Assembly: GCF_000003605.2 (NCBI RefSeq)
Contig: NW_003133346.1
Span: 482,284-502,850 of the forward strand
Source: Saccoglossus kowalevskii
Lineage: Eukaryota > Hemichordata > Enteropneusta > Harrimaniidae
Direction: 5' to 3'
Length of the DNA stretch: 20,567 nt
Position 1 is the stretch's first letter. The number at the start of each line of letters is the position of its first letter. Below, piece after piece: positions 10,501 through 19,500 of the stretch. A program made the position numbers and the translations under genes. The notes beneath the pieces were generated by a model. The model was not told where the DNA came from, searched no databases, and worked only from the letters and a program-made list of their open reading frames with translations.

Positions 10501-13500
10501 CCGATCTCATTCAACACAAATACTCAAAATGCACAAATATACTGGCTGGTGTCATTTCATATTAGAAAGACATGAATGTCTTGTATTGGCCCTCATACAA
10601 CCAGCAAGAACAGTAACTCCACTGTAACAATGCAATCTACCATCATATACATGTACAGTACTAAACCGCACCAATAGACCATTGCTTTCTTTTCTAGCTG
10701 TGGGTCTATAGCTCTTCTTGTGTCAGTCTTTAGTCTTTGTGATGGTATTTTAGTCATTTCTGATACAAAAAGGCTAAGCTTGATGCAATACATGATGATA
10801 TGTAATGACTTGATATTACGACAAAAACAAATAACAATCATAATTTCTCCAACATACTTTAATTCCCATTCAAATATTTTTACCAAATGCAGTCATATAG
10901 ACATGCACTTCAAGTTGTTTTCCAATGATTTTGAGCTATGTTTTTGACTCCCGTGTGCGAAGCACAAAAGGGAGTCTTTGCAGCTACCCTGTCTGTATGT
11001 CTATATGTATGTATGTCTGTATGTATGTCACTTTTTTTGTTCCACCGTTATCTCAAGAACCACTAATCAAATTTTGATGGATTTTGATGTAAATTGGCAC
11101 GTGGATGCTCTGAACTAATGTTTTGGGTAAAAATCTGTTTATATTAATTACCTAATTTGCATAATGATTAATCAATTTTCGGCGTTTCCACTGATATCTC
11201 AAGTACTTATCATAACATTTCAATAAAACTTGGTACTTAGATGTCATATGACACTTCACAGACCTGATCGTTTTTAGGGTAATATCAGTACATATTAATT
11301 ACCTAATTTGCATAATTAATTAATTTTCAGCTTTTGATATTTTAAGTAGTAATGATCACATTTAAATGAAACCTGGTACATAGTTACTTTTGAGGACTGT
11401 GCAGAGACCTAATTAGTTTTTGGGTATATTACCGGTAATCACCTTATTAGCATAATTAATTAATTTTCAGCTTTTCACTTAATATCTCAAGTACTAATCA
11501 TCACATTTCAATGAGACTTGCGACACAGATCTTATGGAACTATGCAGAGACCTGATTAATTTTGGGGTAAATAATTGTGCATATAAATTACCTAATTTGC
11601 ATAATTAGTTAATTTTTTGCTGTTTCATGGCTGTTGCACTGATGTCTAAAGAACCACTCATTTGATTTTAATAACACTTTTAAAGAGTACTCATCATCAC
11701 ATTTCAATGAACCTAGGATTATACACCATATTAGTTTTTGGTAAATATTTATGCTCCTTAATCACCTAATTAACATAATTAATTAATACTGGTATCTCAA
11801 GTACTGATCATCACATTTGAATACAATTTGGTGCATAAATGCTTTAGGACAATAGACAGCCTGATTAATATTGGGTTAAAATCTGTTCATATTAATTCTC
11901 TGATTAGCATAATAATGAATATTTTTTTTGTTCTAATCACTTTTCAATGAAACTTGGTACATAGATATTATATTACGCAGATCTTATTACTTTCACATTG
12001 TGCAGACCTTATTAGTTTTACAGTTAAATCTGTTCATATTAGTTACCTTATTTGCATAAGCTTTTCCTTCAATATCTCAAGTTCAAGTAACTTTGAATTA
12101 ATTTTTAATGTGTCTCCAATTCTCTCAGCACACAGGAGTTCTTTTTATGCTTTCTTTGATTTCTTGCTATGTTTTATGTTGAGCACATAAAGATATTGTT
12201 GAAAAAAATTGACAGGGACAGAGACTGTGTCATTCTCAATAACTTTTTATACATATACTTTTAGTTTTATTAACTAATTGGGTATAATGTTATTGAACCC
12301 AATGCTGTCACCAAGGATGTGATTTTAACACTCAACCCTGTCTGTATTTACAGAGTCCTTAGCTACGATGACACTGGACCCAACATTGTCACCAAGGATA
12401 GGATTGCCTGAAGTTTACTTGGGGTACAAAATGGTCAAATGGTCTCCTTTACACTGTGACCAGCAGGGAAGGTAATTTTATTCTTCATTTCATAGATTTC
12501 ATAGATGTCATTTCTCTGTAGCATCTGTCATCAAGCCACTTTTGTATGAATAGAATGAATTTCAGGGGATTATGAAGATTCGTCTCGTTGTCATGACAAT
12601 TTACTCATTTTTACAAATGTGCAGCAGAATGAATTTTTCAAATACGACTGAATTATTGTTTTGGTCATATTCAAATAAAATTAGATAATTGGAGTTTCTT
12701 CCAAATTCATTTCCACTTAATTTTGCATTTACCATATTTGCTGTATTAGAAGTGCATCTGTAATAGTAGAGCATGTCATTGAAATGTAGCTCAATGTACG
12801 TATATGTATGCGCTACTTATACTGTAAATATGGTAAACAGTTTACTGATGTACCGATAAATACTATGCAATTTATTCTTCATCTGCACATTTGGATACTA
12901 ACCCTCTTGATCCCAGGGTGAGTTGATTTGTCTATCATCCATATATACTGGGATACTTTATATACCATAATGAGTTTACTTGAAGTCTGTGGCATAGCAT
13001 AGAGTCGCCCAACTGTGGTTTACTTGATTTGCCATCTGGATGTAATCAGATGGCTGGAATGATTTGTAAACTCAATATGGGAATACCTCCATAGATCCCT
13101 GCAGCTACAGACTAATTTGTAAGAGAGATTTTGGGAGATTCTTGTAAAAATCCTGAGCGAGTTGTACTGTGTTGTTGTTAAACATGTTTTGGAACTTATT
13201 TGAAATTTAATATGGCATCCTTTTGATGTTTTTCTTTGATTACAGCAGTTGACAGTTGATAGACAATTTTATGCCAGTCTCTCCAGCTGGCTGTAGAGGA
13301 TATGTGAATGTCAATGTGAAATAGAAATTTTGTTTAAATTGATACAAAGATAATACAAATATAATTCTTCAGTTACTTTGTATTTTCAGGAGTCTATTGT
13401 GTTGCTTAACGATGGATCACAGGTTGACTATATACAAACACATGGCAGTCAAGAAATGGGAAAAGGCAAGCATATATCATATATATTGTATGCAGACTAA

Positions 13501-16500
13501 TATACTTTTGCCATACTGTATTTGCTCTGTTAGTAGCATACGCACTTACATATATGACAGAGGTGTATTCATGGTCAAAATAGTCGTATTTTAATGATCC
13601 AGTTTTACAAGAAATGCAACTGCATTTACTGAAAATGTATGTCTAATAGAGCAAATATGGTATTTTTGTTATGAAATGCATATTTCTAACTTTATGTCTA
13701 GCCATGTATGCGTAGACATGCTGTGACTGATTTTGTTCAAAATTGGTACAAAGGTGATGAATATTATTTATAATCATATCTTTGGCTATTTGATCTACCG
13801 GGTATTCATATTTGATTGGCAGGCAATTTACTCCCAATATCCCATAATTTCAACAAAACCCTGTTTTTCTTGCTATGAAGCCAAGACACACATAATGAGT
13901 TTTTTGTTTATTTGTTTATTTTATTATCAGTGCTATCAATTTTTATAATTTTGAAAGCATTTGTGAGGCTGGAATTTAGCGTAATTCAATGACACTGTGT
14001 CATAAGGATTTCAATGAATGAAATCACTGCTAAAACGTTTTATAGGCATGAAAAAATTTTTTTCCTTATAGCACATATAGTGTGGAAGATAGAGAACATG
14101 AAAATGCATTCTAAAGGGAACAGTATATGGTGAATAATGATTCAAGCTGTAATAATAATAATAATAATAATAACAATAATTGTCAATAATTTTACAAAAC
14201 TTAGCCTTTTTTACAGGTTTTTCGTGTTTTTTCTCATTTTCACTAGATTATTGATGTATCAGAATTACTATACTCGACAGTAAAAGAGAACAAATTTAAA
14301 TTTCCACATCACCTCACTCCTGATGTACACAAACCATTTATTGGAAAATGCGAAATATATGAAAGATACAAGAAAAGACATTACATGCTGGCAGTGATTG
14401 CTATGGAATGGTCTGATCTCTATCATTCACATAAAGACACCACCTTGACACCTGCCAAGAAGATGAAGATTGAGAAGGTTGCAGAAAAATTTACTTTACT
14501 AGCAACGCTAAACAGAAGCAGCCATGTTGTTATTTGGAAACTTATGACCCCAATAATCTCAGAGTATGTTGTATTTGTGTTAATCCTAAAAAACAGAGGG
14601 CGCTGTTCCCACAATTGAGAGCATAAATACATGTATTACTTATCTGTCATCAATTCATTATACCTAAGAAACAAAGTTTTTGCAAATGTCACTTGGTTTT
14701 TTTCAACAGGGAGTTGCCCAAAGTTCTGAAAGAATGAATATTTCAGGAAGCATAAATTTACTAGTTTTAAGCCGTAATTTGATGCTTGATACATAGCTGT
14801 GATCTATACACAGGCTTCACTGAACACAAAATGGTTATTCTAGGCAGGGAACTATGAAACTTGGCCATATTAATTTCCCTTGATGTATATTCATTCTAAT
14901 GTAATCCTGACTTTCAAATTAGCTGATCCTGCTGATTGTAATTAACTTCTCTTCTCAGAAATTCTTTAACCATACACGGAGTAATAGACACAAGTTTTGA
15001 AACACCAGTCTCCCTGTCATGGTGTCATTTGTCTGGTTTATCATCAGATAGTTTATCAAATCAATATGGTGAGCTTTTTTCTTATTGCTTCTTCATACTC
15101 AATTTGTGAAAAATAAATTTTCATATAATTTGCAAAACCAGGAAAATTATTCTTAAAGCGTGGCTCCACAATCCCAGGGATTGCACCAATTGTATTGCCG
15201 ATATATTCATGTTTGTGTGTGATATGAAAATAACGCTCCACAGGCGTTAAAATTGTCAAAAATAGTGATTTTGCAGAGCACTCCAAAGTGATGTTTCATG
15301 ATTGAGTGCATTTGCATACTAAAAACTGGCGGCCATCTTTCCTTTTATACACCCAGAGCCACAGTTTAAGATGGCAAGTTTTGTCTGCACGAATGATGTA
15401 AAATTATCTAATCATGACAATTATATTGACAAATATAAGTTTACGTTAACCTTGTTGACAATGCATACTGAAAGACCTGATCAAAACAGTCATGCTCCAT
15501 TTGCTCAATTAGAAATGTATTTCATTAGAAGCACATGTAAAGCGACTGTTGCATGTATTGTATACTGGATTATTAATATATGACTGATTTGGTCTAAGAC
15601 AACTCTTTCATTTATGTAAACTGATATGCTACTAATGAAGCAAATATAGTACTATGAATTCACAAATAATTTCATCTTCAGCTGATTTATGTACAGCACC
15701 AAGTACCTTTGTATTCATGAAGAGGACTGGAGGCTCTCATTTTGAATCTTGATTCAACATTTAGGAAATAAAAATGTTTCATGTTAAACTAAACTTGTAC
15801 TGAAGTGTGTTCATGTGTACTACATGTAGTGTAATACAAGACTTTGATTTGTCATCTAGGAATATTTGCAGTAGGTGACATTTCTGGACAAATTGTGGTG
15901 TGGAAAATGGATGTACATTGTAGACAGTCTGGCAGCCTTGATTCATTGACTGTGTGGGAAGACAAAGATCTTTTGAGTCCCAGTAAAATGACATGGAAGT
16001 ATATGGTAAGTCAGTTCAGAGAAGACCTACTGCATGTCTGAACATGCCACAACCTGGTGGTTTACCTTACCGAGATATACTGCATGACTTTGAATATGAG
16101 CTAATACACTGTGCCTAAACTATCCATATTATATTTTCCATGGTTGAACTAAACAGTTAATGCTATTCACATGTATGAATTAACAACACAATCTGATGTA
16201 TGATGTCATGGAATGTTATATTACATTGTTTATGACAATGGATATTAAAGCTGTAGATTATTGTCTTACAGGCAAATAAAGATATTTATATTCTAGCTGC
16301 AGCAAAGGGAGCTTACTTAATGATATTCATGATAAAGATAAAAGACAATAAATTGATTCTTGTTAGCAAATATCAGCCCAGTACAGTACATCCTGTATCA
16401 ATTACGGGTAAGTTAAGTGGTCAATACCTTCCAAATACAGTGCATCCTGTATCAATTACAGGTAATTTAAGTGGTCAATACCATTCAAGGGCAGCGCATC

Positions 16501-19500
16501 ATCAATTAAGAGTAAGTTAAGTGGTCAAATCCAGACAAGTACAGTGAATCATTATCAATTACAGGTAAGTTGAGTGGTCAACATCAGTTTTATTTAAAAA
16601 AAATTTTTAGTTCTCAGAATGTTGATGAATATTCATCATATTGTTTCATAGGTCTTTCATTTCAAGATAACATCATCATGACATTAAGTATGGAAGGCAC
16701 AATTAAAAAGACAATTATAAAAGTTGAACAGAATGGTGAGTACCGATACTAGTGAAATCAGTAAACTGTTGAATTGTTTACACTAAAAATGATTGTGATT
16801 TGTTTTTATATCAATCCTTTTTTTAAATTTTTTTTCAGCAATTTCATCTGAGACACAGCCTGTATTGCTAAATGCTAATGAAAAAGAAATCAGGAAATAC
16901 CATTATGTTGTGTTGTCTCCAAATTGTGTATATGCTGCATTTGTCACCAGGTAGGATATCACCAAAAAATGGCTGTCACCCATCAGGATAGGTCACTTTA
17001 ATGACCCCTAAAAGTCACATATCCTGGTACTTTTTTTTGGTATGACAGAACTACAAATATTTTAATGTGTCTCTGTGTCCTAACAAATATTCCAGTCTAG
17101 GACATAGTGCTGAAATATCAATAAAATATATTTATTTTTTATTTTCATGCCAATAAAAGTACCAGGATTTATGACCTTTAGAGGTCATGAAAGTACCAGG
17201 ATGAATGACCTTTAGAGGAAATGAAAGTGATGTATTGGACAAATACGCATGTCTTGTTGAGAAATTGCCAGTCAGCACAAAATTGTTCAATTGATGAATT
17301 CTCATTTTATAGAGGAAATCATTGAATATACCGGTATATATATATATATATATTTCCATTTCCTAGTTGAATGATAAAGTTGCACAGAGGCTAAAATTAA
17401 TACTGCCATGGTTTGTGGAAATGAAGAATTCTGACATGCAATATGCTGCAGTGCTAAAGAGAAAGTGATGTACCAACTAATGTTTTATTAGTCCCTGTTC
17501 GGACGAAGTCCCAAAACGGGGACTCATAATTCAGTCTCCGTCCATCCGTAAGTCCGGACTCGTATCTCAGAATTCTTTGGAATGATTCTGTTCATTCTTT
17601 GCGTGTGTCTAGTACTTTATGTGGGACATATGCACATGCAGTGGTTTAGCGATTTGATTCAAAATGGCCGACTGGCAGCCATCTTGTTTTTTGAAAATGA
17701 CGTATTTTGGACATGCTTTGTCGGTTTTCATTCAAATTTGGTACATAGATCATACATGTTAGGATACATGTCCTCCAACCGTCCGTGAGTCCCTGAGTCT
17801 GTCCGTTCGTCCATCCATTCGTCTGTTCGTGTGTCAGTCTGTCCAGAATCATATTTCAGAATCCTTTGGATCGATTTCATTCATTATTTGTATGTGCATA
17901 GTACCTTATGTGGGACATATGCACATGCAGTGGTTTAGTGATTCGATTCAAAATGGCTGACTGGCAGCCATCTTGTTTTTTGAAAATGTTGTATTTTGGA
18001 CATGCTTTGTCAGTTTTCAGTCAAACTTGGTACATAGATTATACATGTTAGGATACTTGTCCATGACAATTTGTTTCAAAATCTGATCAAGGATGGCCGA
18101 TTGACAGCCATCTGACTTTTTGGCCTTTCCACAATTTATGTACCATTTTCATTCGTATTTGGCACATACAACCCCTTCCAAAAATCAATTATTTATTATT
18201 TCTTGCAGTTTACTAAATAACATAACAAAAAAAACTAAAGTGGAAGTTCAAATAATGGAGGTGTGCAATGAATCAGAACTATTAAAGTATTTGCTGGCTA
18301 TTAAAGGTAAATGTTATCAACATGCATCCTCTTCTGAATAATTGTCTCATTCTTTTTTTTTATTTTCTGCTGATTATAACTATTTGTGAAAGACATTGCT
18401 TGCTGGCAGCATAAATCAGACTGGTCAAGATTCATTCACTAGCTGATACAACTTTGGATGAAACTCGGTTGAAGTTTGTTGGTACCGGATTGGCCAGGAT
18501 AGCCTATTATTTTGAAATAAGGAATATTGTTTTGGTGTTTTGACATAAAATCAGATGCGACATTGAGCTTTTGTCTGGCACTATAATAATGTATAAGTTA
18601 TAGCAATTTGTCAGTCAAAAGTGATAAAATTGGATCAAGTTCTTTCTTGACTTTTCCATATTTCTTGTAACTGCTGAATTTTTATTTGTTTGAATCATAA
18701 TTGCAGGATCTTTATCAAATTACGTTGATACGATTGAGTACATAAGACAACACATCGTCTCTGATAACTTATCACAACCATTGCAGCAATTCATGAAATC
18801 TACCGAAACAACGCCAGCATTAATCAAATTGGGATTATTTATACAGAGAATTCAGCTAAATCAGGTGAAACAAACGCTGAGTGGAAAGACCGTGACTGAG
18901 GGAGAAGAAATTAGTGATGACATCAAAGAATTGAAATCTCAAGAAAATCAGCTGGTAAAAATGTTTTAAAATTATTCTGTTAAACATATTGAGTGTATTA
19001 AGTATGGTGAGAATATGAAAAAAAGCTGACTTGTATTCAAATGACTAAATAAAACAACATGGCATTATTGGATAGTACATATAGGATAGAGTAACATATG
19101 CAATAGTTTAAAAGCTTTTTTCAGAATTTGATGAAGTTTTAGACATTTTGTTTTCCAATATTCATGAAAAAAAAGATAAAGTTCAAGTGGTTTAAAGTTG
19201 CCATGGTTGACTACAAGTTGCCAGGGTTGACTACAAGTTGCTGGGGTTGACTACAAGTTGCTGGGGTTGACTACAAGTTGTCAGAGTTGGCTACAAGTTG
19301 CCAAGCTTGACTACAAGTTGCCACGGTTGACTACAAGTTGTCAGGGTTGGCTACAAGTTGCCAGGGTTGACTACAAGTTGCCAGGGTTGACTACAAGTTG
19401 CCAGGGTTGACTACAAGTTGCCAGGGTTGACTACAAGTTGCCATGGATGACTACAAGTTGCCACTGTTTACTACAAGTTGCCACGGTTTACTACAAGTTG

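Larger units (their letters stand above)
8319..12353 (+). other. GTF3C4 intron 2, repeat-filled
   Basis: 4035-bp intron between exons 2 and 3. It contains the TIR transposon 8333-8900, about 770 bp with nothing recognised (8910-9671), a hairpin-headed modular repeat of the GTCCC type (9672-10640) with a TA-flanked MITE inside it (9911-10082), and a GACTCCC-type modular repeat (10946 to about 12115). A remnant copy of part of exon 3 is near its 3' end. Confidence 0.85.
13466..14246 (+). other. GTF3C4 intron 4, GC-AG type
   Basis: 781-bp intron with donor GCAAGC after AAG and acceptor TTTTCACTAG. It contains an inverted-repeat element (13511-13662) and a TAA/AAT microsatellite of about 9 units (about 14151-14178). 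Confidence 0.88.
16951..18208 (+). other. GTF3C4 intron 10
   Basis: 1258-bp GT-AG intron with donor GTAGGA and acceptor TTTCTTGCAG. It holds a fold-back element (16991-17226), a TA microsatellite (about 17334-17352) and a GTCCC-type modular repeat (17488-18180) that reaches close to the acceptor. Confidence 0.85.

Noticed and set aside
10593-10947. 97-codon minus and 75-codon plus open frames
   Set aside because: No recognised domain; they lie in repeat-rich intron 2 and on opposing strands.
15056-15583. Open frames in GTF3C4 intron 6 (76 codons minus, 70 codons plus)
   Set aside because: The minus frame overlaps exon 6 and its donor, and neither frame has a motif. Probably an old repeat with a YY1-like TGGCGGCCAT segment.
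16006-16271. Possible C/D box snoRNA in short GTF3C4 intron 7 (GTATGATGTC, CTGA-like boxes)
   Set aside because: Box C is imperfect, and no well-placed D box and terminal stem pair could be found.
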